From: an uncultured Ruminococcus sp.
GTDB lineage: Bacteria; Bacillota; Clostridia; Oscillospirales; Ruminococcaceae
Assembly (NCBI GenBank): GCA_946413815.1
Contig: CAMKMD010000005.1
Coordinates: 1-64,000 of the forward strand
Length of the DNA: 64,000 nt
Direction of reading: 5' to 3'
In this document: positions 26,517-35,397 of the stretch, one piece after another
How the letters are laid out: each line of letters starts with the position of its first letter
Numbering within the stretch: position 1 is the first letter of the stretch
Notes under the pieces: model-generated
What the model was told of the DNA's origin: nothing
Seen by the model: the letters and a program-made list of their open reading frames with translations, nothing else
Database searches by the model: none
Program-made: the position numbers and the translations under genes

Positions 26517-26536
26517 TACAATTAATAATATTTTTC

Positions 26537-26565
26537 TTGACTTCTTCCGGGCAATATGTTACAAT
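26537..26565 (+). promoter_or_regulatory. Promoter of the GNAT gene
   Basis: TTGACT (26537-26542) and TACAAT (26560-26565), 17-base spacer. Confidence 0.65.
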
Positions 26566-26597
26566 GAAATCAGCGGAGGTTTTCCGCATAATTCACT

Positions 26598-26689
26598 TTA
26601 AGGAGATCGTTGTTTGAAAAATAACAGAACAGAGATAGCAGCGTAAACGGGAAGGTTTGCGAATACTATCACTAACACAAACCTCCCGC
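26598..26689 (+). promoter_or_regulatory. Leader with possible short peptide and hairpin ahead of the GNAT gene
   Basis: AAGGAG is followed by TTG codons; one frame encodes about ten residues (LKNNRTEIAA) and stops at TAA. A hairpin then pairs GGGAAGGTTTG with CAAACCTCCC (one bulged A). The arrangement resembles a leader-peptide attenuator, but there is no T-run after the hairpin, and the gene's own AGGAGG is free. Confidence 0.35.
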
Positions 26690-26720
26690 TAGCCGGTCAA
26701 CTATTTCAGGAGGAAAAATA

Positions 26721-27380
26721 ATGAATAATAATGACTACATCATTCGTCTGGAAACAGAAAAGGACTATCATACCGTTGAAACCCTCGCACGCGAGGCATT
26801 CTGGAACCTCAGTGTTCCCGGATGCAGCGAACATCTTTTCATGCACGCACTGAGACAGCATAAGGCTTTTATACCCGAACTCGACTATGTCCTCGAAAAG
26901 GACGGCGAGATACTCGCAAGCGTTATGTACTCTGAATCAGAGCTTGTTGATGAAAGCGGCTGCAGAAGGACTGTCCTCACTATGGGACCGCTTTGCGTTC
27001 TCCCCGATCATCAGCGCTGCGGATACGGAAAGGCGCTCCTTGAGTACACCTTCGCAAAGGCTGTTGAGATGGGCTATGATGCCGTTATCAATTTCGGCAA
27101 CCCGGATAACTATGTCGCAAGGGGCTACAAGAGCTGCCGGAAGTATAACATATGCTTCGAGGGTGATTTCTTCCCCGCTGCTCTCCTTGTAAAGGAACTG
27201 AAGGAAGGCGCTTTTGACGGCAGGAAGTGGTTCTATTATCAGAACGATGCAGATGCCATCTGCGACGATGAGGCAGCCGTGGAGGAGTACGACAAGCTTT
27301 TCCCGCCGAAGGTAAAGGCCTGGCAGCCCAGTCAGGAGGAGTTCTATATCCACAGTCATTCGGCTATAGTCCGTGAATGA
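26721..27380 (+). CDS. GNAT-family N-acetyltransferase
   Basis: This 219-residue protein shows the GNAT core: a strand LTMGPLCVLPDHQRCGYGKALL, with the acetyl-CoA loop Q-x-x-G-x-G/A as QRCGYG, followed by GYDAVINFGNPDNYVARGYKSC. This matches the predicted acetyltransferase group related to YhbS. The N-terminal half contains AREAFWNLSVPGCSEHLFMH. The acceptor is unknown. It has its own promoter and terminator, and a long leader with a hairpin. Confidence 0.88.
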   Translation: MNNNDYIIRLETEKDYHTVETLAREAFWNLSVPGCSEHLFMHALRQHKAFIPELDYVLEKDGEILASVMYSESELVDESGCRRTVLTMGPLCVLPDHQRCGYGKALLEYTFAKAVEMGYDAVINFGNPDNYVARGYKSCRKYNICFEGDFFPAALLVKELKEGAFDGRKWFYYQNDADAICDDEAAVEEYDKLFPPKVKAWQPSQEEFYIHSHSAIVRE

Positions 27381-27412
27381 CAGACGTTTCTGCAAAAGAT
27401 AAATGATACCGG

Positions 27413-27445
27413 ACAGGCAGGCAGCTTTTGCCTGCCTGTTTTTTT
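27413..27445 (+). terminator. Rho-independent terminator of the GNAT gene
   Basis: A perfect 10-base stem ACAGGCAGGC/GCCTGCCTGT followed by T-rich tail. Confidence 0.85.
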
Positions 27446-27567
27446 GCGATAACCTTATGTCCGACTCTTGTATTCTTATTTGTAATATGATATAATAGAA
27501 GTGCCGGCCTTTCAGGCTCCGGCAATTCTGTCCGCATCCTTTACAGGATGCATAGAGGAGAACACAG

Positions 27568-28299
27568 ATGATAACAAAAAACTATAAGATAGCAGACCAC
27601 GTTGTTGAGATATGCTCGATTTACAGCGAAGTGCACGAATACTGTGCTGATTACCGTACCGACGAGGAACCAGAGTATACTGTAACCATCTCCGCAGAGG
27701 ACATAGAATATGAACGTTCAAGGTCTGCCCGTGAGTCGGAGGTCGAGGGACTTCCGGTGAGAAACTACAGGGACAGCTACCTTGAGGAGCTTGCTGTATA
27801 CCGCAAGATAGCAGCCAAGATGACGGATTTCGATACCATACTCTTCCACGGCTCGGTCATAGCTGTTGACGGGAAGGGGTATCTCTTCACTGCAAAATCC
27901 GGAACAGGCAAATCGACCCATACAAGGCTCTGGCGAGAGTACCTCGGGGAACGTGCGGTCATGGTGAACGATGACAAGCCGCTGCTTTACGTAACGGAAA
28001 GCGGGGTTATTGCCTACGGTACACCTTACAACGGAAAACACAGGCTCGGCTCAAATATCTCAGTACCGCTCAAGGCCTTATGTATACTCACCCGTGCACA
28101 GGAGAACAGCATCGAGCCGGTAACGAGGGCGCAGGCCTATTCCATGCTGCTTCAGCAGGTATACCGTCCGGCTGATGTCAAGCGCCTGCAGAAGACACTT
28201 GCTCTGATAGATACGCTGACGGACAGTGTAATGCTTTACCGTCTTGGCTGTAATATGGATATATCGGCGGCTAAGGTCGCTTACGAAGGAATGAGGTAG
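27568..28299 (+). CDS. HPr-kinase-like P-loop protein
   Basis: This 243-residue protein has the P-loop AKSGTGKSTHTRLW at about residues 108-121, preceded by DTILFHGSVIAVDGKGYLF, and VMVNDDKPLL further on. This is the fold of HPr kinase/phosphorylase C-terminal domains and PEP carboxykinase. It is too short for true HPr kinase and lacks its N-terminal domain. From memory, such proteins occur beside S24/S26 peptidase-like proteins, PqqD-like proteins and ABC exporters in gut Firmicute peptide-modification loci. The next gene begins 4 bases after its stop. Two small hairpins (27510-27545) lie in the leader, after a TATAAT-type promoter near 27490. Confidence 0.82.
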   Translation: MITKNYKIADHVVEICSIYSEVHEYCADYRTDEEPEYTVTISAEDIEYERSRSARESEVEGLPVRNYRDSYLEELAVYRKIAAKMTDFDTILFHGSVIAVDGKGYLFTAKSGTGKSTHTRLWREYLGERAVMVNDDKPLLYVTESGVIAYGTPYNGKHRLGSNISVPLKALCILTRAQENSIEPVTRAQAYSMLLQQVYRPADVKRLQKTLALIDTLTDSVMLYRLGCNMDISAAKVAYEGMR

Positions 28300-28303
28300 A
28301 ACT

Positions 28304-28741
28304 ATGGGAAAGATACAATTCGATCTTCTTGAACGTGACGGTCGGTATCTCAGTTCTCCCAAGGGCATCAGCATGAATCCGATGATCGTTCAGGGACGTG
28401 ATGCTGTTCTTATCGAGAAACTGAAGGAAAAGCCAAAAAGATATGATCTTGTGGTCTACGCCCGCAACGAGAATCTCGGCGTGATCCACCGGGTAATCCA
28501 TGCAAAGGATAATGAGTATATCATCTGCGGTGACAACTGCTGGCAGCTTGAATACGTAAAACCCGAACAGATCAAGGGTATAGTTACTGAGTATTGCAGA
28601 AAGGGCAAGTGGCACACCGTTGACAATCTGCCCTATAAGATCTATGTACATATCTGGGTCGATCTTCTGTTTATCAAGCGCCCCCTGTTCTACGTCAGGG
28701 ACAAGATCAAAAGAAAGCTAAGACGGACGTCGGGACGATGA
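28304..28741 (+). CDS. S24/S26 peptidase-like protein
   Basis: This 145-residue protein contains GISMNPMIVQGRDAVLIE, in which SMNPMI matches the serine region of signal peptidases and LexA-type peptidases, then KRYDLVVYAR and LGVIHRVIHAKDNEYIICGDNC, the usual HR and GDN strands. Where S26 enzymes have a lysine in the RGD(V/L)V strand this protein has KRYDLVVYA, so the general base needs checking. It overlaps the ABC gene by 4 bases (ATGA). It could cut a leader peptide exported by that transporter. Confidence 0.8.
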   Translation: MGKIQFDLLERDGRYLSSPKGISMNPMIVQGRDAVLIEKLKEKPKRYDLVVYARNENLGVIHRVIHAKDNEYIICGDNCWQLEYVKPEQIKGIVTEYCRKGKWHTVDNLPYKIYVHIWVDLLFIKRPLFYVRDKIKRKLRRTSGR

Positions 28742-30453
28742 AGAACAACGCACTGAAATGGCTCTATGATGTTCCCGGCGGAAAGAAGCTGTACATCGTG
28801 GCACTTGCTCTGGTACAGGCACTTCACGGCGCCAGCGGAGTAGTTTACGCTCTGCTGCTGAGAAACATCGTTGACAGCGCCGCAGCCCATAACGGTGACG
28901 GTTTCCGGCATTATGTCATCCTCACCGTACTCCTTGTGCTGGCACAGATAGGATTGAGGGCGATAGTCCGGTGGCTCACGGAGCTCTCCAAATCGACCTT
29001 TGAGAATCTCTTCAAATCACGGCTTGCGGATAATATACTCCATAAGGACTTTGCAAGCGTCAATGCTGTTCATTCGGGAGATTGGCTCAACAGGCTCACG
29101 AATGATACTGTGGTCGTTGCGGAATCCTATGTGGATATCATTCCCGGACTTGTCGGTATGATAGTCAAGATGATAAGCGCTGTCATTATGATGATTGCCC
29201 TTGACTGGAGATTTGCCTGCATACTTCTCCCCTGCGGGGTTGTTCTTATCATACTCACCTACGCTTTCAGGAAGGTGCTCAAAACCCTGCATAAATCGGT
29301 GCAGGAGAGAGACGGAAAGCTTCGCATCTTCCTGCAGGAGCGCATAGGCAGTATGATGATAATACGCTCCTTCGCGGCGGAGGAACAGACAAGCGAAGAG
29401 ATAAACGAGAGGATGTCTGCCCACAAGAGAGCAAGGATGAAGAAGAACCGTTTCTCGAATGTATGCAATATCGGCTTCAGTATGGCGATGAACGGTATGT
29501 ATATCTTCGGTGTTGCCTACTGCGCATATGGCATTCTTATGGACACCATCTCCTTTGGTACCCTGACAGCCATCACTCAGCTCATTTCGCAGATACAGGC
29601 TCCCTTTGCCAATATAACGGGATACCTGCCGAAATTCTATGCCATGACAGCAAGCGCTGAGCGACTCATGGAGATAGAGAGCTTCACGGATGACAGCGAC
29701 AGCAGTCCCCTCGCCATCGGTGAAGTTGGCAGCTTCTACACGGACAGCCTGAAGGCATTCGGACTGAAAAACGCAAAGTTCACCTACTATCCGGCGGTTG
29801 ACAGCATCAAGGCACTCTCAAAGGAGGATATGCCGCTGGTACTCGATGATATCAGCATCGAGATAGATAAGGGCGAATATGTCGCCTTTACAGGTCACAG
29901 CGGCTGCGGTAAATCTACTGTATTAAAGCTGCTGATGAGTATTTACAAGCTGGACGGCGGCGAAAGATATCTTCTCACCTCTGACGGCACAGAAATGCCC
30001 CTCTCGGCAAAGTGGCACAGGCTGTTTGCCTATGTACCCCAGGGAAACCAGCTGATGAGCGGCACCATCAGGGAGGTAGTGTCCTTTGCTGATATGCCGG
30101 CAAAGGATGATGACGAGCGCATCAGAAAGGCGCTGGAGATAGCCTGCGCTGACAGCTTTATCGCAGAACTGGAAGGCGGTATCGATACACTGCTTGGGGA
30201 AAGAGGCACAGGTCTGTCGGAGGGACAGATGCAGAGGATAGCCATTGCAAGAGCGATATTCTCGGAAAGCCCTGTACTTCTTCTTGATGAGGCTACCAGC
30301 GCACTTGACGAGGCTACGGAAAGACAGCTCCTTGAAAACCTCAGACGTATGACGGACAAGACTGTCGTTATCGTTACTCACCGCCCTGCGGCTCTGGAGA
30401 TATGTGACAGAGTTATAGATTTCACGGATACAGCAAACGGCTCAGAGGATTGA
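28738..30453 (+). CDS. ABC transporter, fused permease and ATPase
   Basis: This 571-residue half-transporter has a six-helix membrane domain (about residues 15-300) and an ATPase domain with Walker A GHSGCGKST, Q-loop VPQGNQ, signature LSEGQ, Walker B VLLLDEATSALDE and switch THRP. All catalytic residues are present. A homodimer would export a peptide or lipid-like substrate. Its position in one operon with an HPr-kinase-like and a peptidase-like protein suggests a modified peptide. There is no N-terminal C39 peptidase domain. Part of the terminator stem lies in its last codons. Confidence 0.9.
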   Translation: MKNNALKWLYDVPGGKKLYIVALALVQALHGASGVVYALLLRNIVDSAAAHNGDGFRHYVILTVLLVLAQIGLRAIVRWLTELSKSTFENLFKSRLADNILHKDFASVNAVHSGDWLNRLTNDTVVVAESYVDIIPGLVGMIVKMISAVIMMIALDWRFACILLPCGVVLIILTYAFRKVLKTLHKSVQERDGKLRIFLQERIGSMMIIRSFAAEEQTSEEINERMSAHKRARMKKNRFSNVCNIGFSMAMNGMYIFGVAYCAYGILMDTISFGTLTAITQLISQIQAPFANITGYLPKFYAMTASAERLMEIESFTDDSDSSPLAIGEVGSFYTDSLKAFGLKNAKFTYYPAVDSIKALSKEDMPLVLDDISIEIDKGEYVAFTGHSGCGKSTVLKLLMSIYKLDGGERYLLTSDGTEMPLSAKWHRLFAYVPQGNQLMSGTIREVVSFADMPAKDDDERIRKALEIACADSFIAELEGGIDTLLGERGTGLSEGQMQRIAIARAIFSESPVLLLDEATSALDEATERQLLENLRRMTDKTVVIVTHRPAALEICDRVIDFTDTANGSED

Positions 30454-30474
30454 CTCTGAGCCGTTGGTTTTTAT
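30436..30474. terminator. Terminator overlapping the end of the ABC gene
   Basis: A 12-base stem AACGGCTCAGAG/CTCTGAGCCGTT whose loop holds the stop codon, then GGTTTTTAT. It serves the convergent genes. Confidence 0.75.
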
Positions 30475-31040
30475 AATACAATTATCTCCTGCTCGCCTAT
30501 GGTGATAAGCTCCGGCTCATCGCCGATATAATTCCTGCACATTCTCATCTCACGGGGCCCTCTGAAATCATAGTGGCAGAGGACATATTTATCCGTGAGG
30601 GCAAGGGCGCTGTAATCACCGTTCTTTATCTCGACGATATCATCGAAGTTTCTTACGTACTCTATGTCCGGACAGGCAATGCAGGCACCCGCTGAGAAGC
30701 CGAGATACACTGCACCTTCTGAGACCTGCTGACGGATAAAACTGTCAAGACCAAACTTTCTCAGCTGTCCGAGAAGTCTGAAAGTATTGCCGCCGGGGAC
30801 TGCGATGTAATCAAAGTGTTCGCCTTCAAGGGGAACGGGATTCTTTTCGTTGAATACATATACGTTGTCACGGATGAAGCCTGCAAGGGCGGCACTGTTT
30901 CTAAGTCTTCTGCGGTCGTCACTGTCGGGCTCACGTGCAAGTGGAAGTACGAGAAGCCTGCCGGATTTGTCTTCTATAAGCTCTGAGATGCGCTCTCTTG
31001 TGGCTGTCATGTCAAAACCGTTTGAACCTAATATCAGCAT
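30471..31040 (-). CDS. Peptidase E-like (S51) protein
   Basis: This 189-residue cytosolic protein has the nucleophile elbow GFSAGA (Ser at about residue 115), PGGNTFRLL and LCHYDFRG, as in peptidase E (Asp-dipeptidase) and related class I glutamine-amidotransferase-fold peptidases. It is of normal length or slightly short (peptidase E is about 200-230 residues). It follows the metallophosphoesterase gene by 11 bases in one operon. GAAAGGAG precedes the ATG. Confidence 0.85.
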   Translation of the reverse strand: MLILGSNGFDMTATRERISELIEDKSGRLLVLPLAREPDSDDRRRLRNSAALAGFIRDNVYVFNEKNPVPLEGEHFDYIAVPGGNTFRLLGQLRKFGLDSFIRQQVSEGAVYLGFSAGACIACPDIEYVRNFDDIVEIKNGDYSALALTDKYVLCHYDFRGPREMRMCRNYIGDEPELITIGEQEIIVL

Positions 31041-31051
31041 ATTTACTCCTT

Positions 31052-31741
31052 TCAGACCTCAAGCGTTTCCACGTCGTGATACAGGAAATGCATACGGTCC
31101 ACACGCTTGTTGGTGTGCCAGTGCCCAAGGTACCAGGCCTTATAGTCCGCTTTCTCTTCTATCCTGTCCAGCCATTCTTCTGTGCTGCGGTCTACGGATG
31201 ACTGGTCTATGCCCGGAAGGAAGCACTCCCGGGGAATGTATTTATAGGGGCAGGTATGAGAGAAGATGACATCTGTCTTATTTGATGCTATCATATCCTC
31301 TGTATGCTCCTTTATGGCAGGTGTGGGCTGCTCGTCAGGCCACCATTTATCTCCCCGCATGATACGGTAATACTTGTCCACGCTGTAGGCGCCGCCTATG
31401 ACAAGACACTTTCTGCCCTCGATATCGAATATATCGCCGTCAACGGGAAAGAGGATATTCGGATAATCCTCCTCGTACATGACACGTCCGCCGTGCCATT
31501 CCTTTTCCTTGTAGGAGGCGATATTCTGCGGACGGTTCTCGTGATTTCCGTGGATGCAGAAGAAGACTGAGCCCAGCTTTTTCATAAGGCGCTTGCTGTC
31601 GATATCATCAAGGCTGCCGAAGTAGTTGATGCAGACATCACCAAGTAGGACTATGATATCATCCTTCTTCGGAGAGTACTTCATGAACAGGTCGTTCAGA
31701 TACTTCATTGAGCCGTGGATATCCCCTGTTATATATACCAT
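31052..31741 (-). CDS. Calcineurin-like metallophosphoesterase
   Basis: This 229-residue protein has the full metal-site set: GDIHG (residues 6-10), LLGDVC, GNHE (about 64-67), IFSHTCP and GHWH near the C-terminus. It should hydrolyse a phosphodiester or phosphomonoester; the substrate cannot be predicted. It is the first gene of a two-gene operon with the peptidase E-like gene and is preceded by GGAAAGGAAG. Confidence 0.9.
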   Translation of the reverse strand: MVYITGDIHGSMKYLNDLFMKYSPKKDDIIVLLGDVCINYFGSLDDIDSKRLMKKLGSVFFCIHGNHENRPQNIASYKEKEWHGGRVMYEEDYPNILFPVDGDIFDIEGRKCLVIGGAYSVDKYYRIMRGDKWWPDEQPTPAIKEHTEDMIASNKTDVIFSHTCPYKYIPRECFLPGIDQSSVDRSTEEWLDRIEEKADYKAWYLGHWHTNKRVDRMHFLYHDVETLEV

Positions 31742-31764
31742 AATACACTTCCTTTCCGAATGAA

Positions 31765-31796
31765 GAAAGCTGCCGGAATCCTGTCCGGCAGCTTTC
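31765..31796 (-). terminator. Terminator of the gene at 31807
   Basis: A perfect 13-base stem GAAAGCTGCCGGA/TCCGGCAGCTTTC with a 6-base loop, followed on the minus strand by TTC-rich sequence. Confidence 0.7.
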
Positions 31797-31806
31797 CTGA
31801 AGTTTA

Positions 31807-32766
31807 TCAGTAACTGTTTCTTCTGTCACGGTTCCTGCATACGATAAGCATGATTATCGTTGCTATAAGACAGAATAATGCGGAATCGAGAAGCACGCCC
31901 CTGAGGAAGCTGTACTCAAGGACTACAGCCGCTCCTCTTCCCTCTTTGACCTCGGTAAACATCGCTGTCATCTTACCGAAACCGTACTGAGTCTTTTCGT
32001 CGTAGTAATCGCCCTTGCCGAAATCAAGTGTTTCTGCAAGCGCCTTTGACTTCTTGTCTGCGCTGCGCTCACCGAGGTAAGCAATCTTCAGTTTGAGATA
32101 AAGACTTTCGCCGTCGTTATCATCCTGATACCTGTTGAGTATGATGATATTGTCAGCCTTCTGAACATCGCCTGTGCACGGACATTCAACAGAGAGCAGT
32201 TCGCTTCCGTTATCGTCAAGGACGGTTATCTTTGCAGGCTCTACCATATAATTGCTGATAGCATAAGAATCAAGTCTTACCTTTGCGGTTTTGTTATTTT
32301 CAAGTACCTCATAAAGCTGTTTGGCACAGTCAAGCTCACTGAATTTTCTTATATCAACTGCTCCGATTATACCAAGCATATATATTTTGTTTTCAGTATC
32401 CTCTATTACGGGTGCGAATATACCCGATGAAAAAGATGTGAGACCCTCCGGACCTTTGAATACTATAGACTGATCACAGTGTACCTTGGCGAAAAACAGA
32501 TTTGTGAAAAACGGTGCATCGTCGTTGTTGATAACGAAATCGCTCAGCACAGAGCGAACCATTATCAGTGCCTTCACCTTCTTGTCGCCCTGTTCTGTAC
32601 CGTCGGATTCGAGCGGGAATACCATCTTTCTTGAGTAACCTGTCATTGCCGGAAGCAGAGTATCTGCATACAGAAGCTTATTCATCAGAGTACCTGCAAG
32701 GTTAGCAAGGAAGATCATCAATACCATTACTACTGCCCATATTGTAATTCTCTTTTTTGTTATCAT
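31807..32766 (-). CDS. Membrane protein with two terminal TM helices, unknown
   Basis: This 319-residue protein has one membrane segment at each end (about residues 8-28 and 288-310) and a large domain of about 250 residues between them, probably outside the cell. The middle contains mixed alpha/beta sequence with no motif I recognise. Topology of this kind (TM - outer domain - TM) is found in sensors and in envelope assembly proteins. The start has a weak GGGGTA site. It lies 49 bases downstream of the VanY-like gene's stop-proximal end region, on the same strand, but the order (this gene after VanY in map, upstream in transcription) makes it the promoter-distal gene of a possible pair. Confidence 0.6.
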   Translation of the reverse strand: MITKKRITIWAVVMVLMIFLANLAGTLMNKLLYADTLLPAMTGYSRKMVFPLESDGTEQGDKKVKALIMVRSVLSDFVINNDDAPFFTNLFFAKVHCDQSIVFKGPEGLTSFSSGIFAPVIEDTENKIYMLGIIGAVDIRKFSELDCAKQLYEVLENNKTAKVRLDSYAISNYMVEPAKITVLDDNGSELLSVECPCTGDVQKADNIIILNRYQDDNDGESLYLKLKIAYLGERSADKKSKALAETLDFGKGDYYDEKTQYGFGKMTAMFTEVKEGRGAAVVLEYSFLRGVLLDSALFCLIATIIMLIVCRNRDRRNSY

Positions 32767-32815
32767 AGTCAGTACCCCATTTACATATCATCATAGTGTT
32801 GTGTATATTGTATTA

Positions 32816-33805
32816 TCAGCCTGTATAGGCGCCTGAGTATTCGGAATTCGGCAGACCGAGATAGGTCTCGAGACAGGTCTGTCTGTTATATATCTCAGTT
32901 GCCACCTCCGAGCCTACATATCTTATATGCCAGGGCTCGTACTTGTATCCGGTTATACCTTCCATACCGTCAGGATAGCGTATTATGAAGCCGTACTCAT
33001 GGGCGTGCTCTGCCACCCATGCAGCCTCGGGAGTATAACCGAAGGAATCATCGATGCTGTTGAGGTCTATAACAAGTCCTGTCTGATGCTCGGAGTAGCC
33101 CGGGCGTGCAGAGAAGGTGTCTGCCACATCTGAACCTACATCGTAGACATATCCGCCGTAGACTATTTGCTGGTCGTAGTAGGAGCGGTAGCCTGAGCTG
33201 AGCTGGAGATAGAGCCCCTGTGCTGCTGCATCGCTCTGCATCTTGTTGAAGTACTCAAGGGTCACATCCTCAAGACCGGGGGCAAAATCTGCCGGCATAC
33301 TGTAGCTCTTGCTTGCAAGAAGTATCTTTACGCCTGTATTCGGGTCTGTGATGTAGGTAAGGCCGGGAATATCGTATACCGGCGGAGGCGGAGCATAGAA
33401 ATCATTCTGTGCAGGTGCCTTTGTTGCTTCCGGCGCTCTGGTAGTTTCCTGTGCTCTTGTTGCTTCCTGTGACTTTGAAGGTGTCTGGGATGCGGGAGCC
33501 TTTGTAGCAACAGGGGCAGCTGCGGTCTGAGCTGTCTGTCCGTCTGAGGCTGCTGCCTGAGTTGCGTCAGGAGCGTCCTGCGCTTCTTCTGTAGTCTCGT
33601 CAGGCTGTGCGGCTTCTGACGGAGCGGATGTTTCGCCGGGAACGTTTTCTGTCTGAGTCTCAGCAGAGGCTGTCTCAGCTTCTTCTGTGCTCTGCGTTAC
33701 AGCCGGATTGTCTACCGGCGGCTTCGGAAGAGGCTCGTCCTTGCCGCATGAAGCGCAGGCGATGAGGAAGGTGCATACTGTAGTGATTAGTAGTATCTTT
33801 TTCAT
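32816..33805 (-). CDS. VanY-like D-alanyl-D-alanine carboxypeptidase lipoprotein
   Basis: This 329-residue lipoprotein has lipobox CASC at about residues 17-20, then a long Ala/Thr/Pro/Glu-rich linker (to about residue 145) with repeats such as RAQETTRAPEATKAP. The catalytic domain has SEHQTGLVIDLN (the SxHxxGxxxD zinc motif) and EPWHIRYVG (third zinc ligand), typical of peptidase M15B. It should trim the terminal D-Ala of peptidoglycan stem peptides. The linker would let it reach across the wall. AGAAAGGATA precedes the ATG. Confidence 0.92.
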   Translation of the reverse strand: MKKILLITTVCTFLIACASCGKDEPLPKPPVDNPAVTQSTEEAETASAETQTENVPGETSAPSEAAQPDETTEEAQDAPDATQAAASDGQTAQTAAAPVATKAPASQTPSKSQEATRAQETTRAPEATKAPAQNDFYAPPPPVYDIPGLTYITDPNTGVKILLASKSYSMPADFAPGLEDVTLEYFNKMQSDAAAQGLYLQLSSGYRSYYDQQIVYGGYVYDVGSDVADTFSARPGYSEHQTGLVIDLNSIDDSFGYTPEAAWVAEHAHEYGFIIRYPDGMEGITGYKYEPWHIRYVGSEVATEIYNRQTCLETYLGLPNSEYSGAYTG

Positions 33806-33830
33806 GATGTTATCCTTTCTTTGATTCTTG

Positions 33831-35321
33831 TTATTCTGCAGGCTTCAGAGGGAGGGAATCAACCACTCCCGCATCCCTTTTCTGAACTGCTATAGCGTCT
33901 GAGCCTGTAATTCCCTCCACGCCGTCACAGTCCGCATTTACAGCGCCCTGTACGGTGAGCGGGAATTTTTCCTGGTTTGCTATATACTGAAGTATGGCTA
34001 CGGCATCGGAAACGGTTATCCTGCCGTCTTCGTTGGCGTCACCGCTGAGTGGAGCCAGAACGACCTTTATCTTCAGCCTTGTTATCTTTCCGCCGAAATC
34101 AGCTATCACTGTTGTCTCGCCTATGCCCGTTGCCCTGATAACGCCTGTATCAGAAACAGTCGCAATATTTACATCCATGGACATAAGCTCCGGCTTGCCG
34201 GATATGCTGAGCTGCATCTCCGCGCCTATACCGTTGAGTACATATTCCTTCCCTTCTTCATCAAGTGCCTCGGTCTCGGAAACAACATCTATAGTATAGG
34301 GGGTATCACCGACATATACAACGACCTGGCATTTACCCTTTGACACGGCTGTGATATTGCCTTCTGCGTCAACTTTAGCTATTGAAGTATCTGTGCTCTT
34401 CCATGTGAGCTTTGTGCCCTCCTCAACGTTATTGAGCTTCACTTTCTGTGACGGCTGCTCACTGGTGAGGGTAACGGTCATGAGTGTTTCGCCGTACTTT
34501 CCGGAAAAGGTGGATGTGACCTCCACGTAGTACTTCTGACCTCTGACTTCTGCATAGATGCGGCAGCTGCCTGAGCCCTTTGCAGTTACTGTACCATCCT
34601 GGTCTACAACAGCTACGCTCTCGTCAGTGGATGACCATACCGCGGCCATACCTACGGGAAGTTTTGCGGTTATCTTCTGGTTGGGCTTCTTGTCTGTGAG
34701 CGTGAAGCTGCCGATGTATGCTTCTCCCGGCGTTGAGGTCAGCTGTACATCGGGGTCATAGGAGGAGATTATCGTGAGCACATAGGTAGTATTGCCGAAA
34801 ACAGCCTTTATCTGGCACTCACCTTTGCCTGTGGCGGTGATGGTGCCGTTATTGTCAACCTTTGCTACCTTCTCGTCCGTGGAGCTCCACTTTGCCTGCG
34901 TATTGTCGAGGCCTTCAAGGGAAGGTGTGGCTACATACTGAGTCTGGTCGAGTGTTGCCTTTCCGAGATCGATGGTCTGAGGTTCGTCCTCCGCCGGTTT
35001 CTTTACTACTACCTCAAATTTGTATACTGAATCGGTGAATACTGCGTATACATAAGCCTTTCCCTCGCCGACTGCTGTTATATTGCCTTCCTGGTCAACT
35101 GTTGCGACCTTTACGTTGTCGCTCTTCCATTCGGGCTGCTCGGTGAGCTCCTGCTCAGAAACGATCGGCACAACTTCTCCGACCACCATTTCGATCCTGT
35201 TGGCCACTGTCTCGTCAGCAGCTATAGCTACGGGAAATGTCATATACACGGGAACTGCCGGTACTGCGCCGACTGTCAGACAGAGCGCTGCTGCAAGGGC
35301 AGCTATTTTCATTTTCTTCAT
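33831..35321 (-). CDS. Secreted Ig-like (Big_2) repeat protein with C-terminal dockerin
   Basis: This 496-residue protein has a signal peptide (about 1-35), then about five bacterial Ig-like group 2 domains marked by the recurring WSSTDESVAVVDQDGTVTAK type of sequence (the fifth is degenerate), and a type I dockerin at about residues 425-490 (GDANEDGRITVSD and DCDGVEGITGSDAIAVQ). It has no catalytic domain. It would be a structural or binding part of the cellulosome or of the surface. The dockerin is very close to that of the protein at 215 (both have GITGSDAI), so both probably bind the same cohesin type. Confidence 0.9.
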   Translation of the reverse strand: MKKMKIAALAAALCLTVGAVPAVPVYMTFPVAIAADETVANRIEMVVGEVVPIVSEQELTEQPEWKSDNVKVATVDQEGNITAVGEGKAYVYAVFTDSVYKFEVVVKKPAEDEPQTIDLGKATLDQTQYVATPSLEGLDNTQAKWSSTDEKVAKVDNNGTITATGKGECQIKAVFGNTTYVLTIISSYDPDVQLTSTPGEAYIGSFTLTDKKPNQKITAKLPVGMAAVWSSTDESVAVVDQDGTVTAKGSGSCRIYAEVRGQKYYVEVTSTFSGKYGETLMTVTLTSEQPSQKVKLNNVEEGTKLTWKSTDTSIAKVDAEGNITAVSKGKCQVVVYVGDTPYTIDVVSETEALDEEGKEYVLNGIGAEMQLSISGKPELMSMDVNIATVSDTGVIRATGIGETTVIADFGGKITRLKIKVVLAPLSGDANEDGRITVSDAVAILQYIANQEKFPLTVQGAVNADCDGVEGITGSDAIAVQKRDAGVVDSLPLKPAE

Positions 35322-35368
35322 TTTTTCATCCTCCCTGATTCTTTATACAGGCTTTTCCTGTATGACTT

Positions 35369-35397
35369 ATTATAGACCCTGCCGGATCATTTGTCAA
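35369..35397 (-). promoter_or_regulatory. Promoter of the Ig-dockerin gene
   Basis: TTGACA (35397-35392) and TATAAT (35374-35369) on the minus strand, 17-base spacer. The -35 box lies inside the last codons of the upstream gene. Confidence 0.75.
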
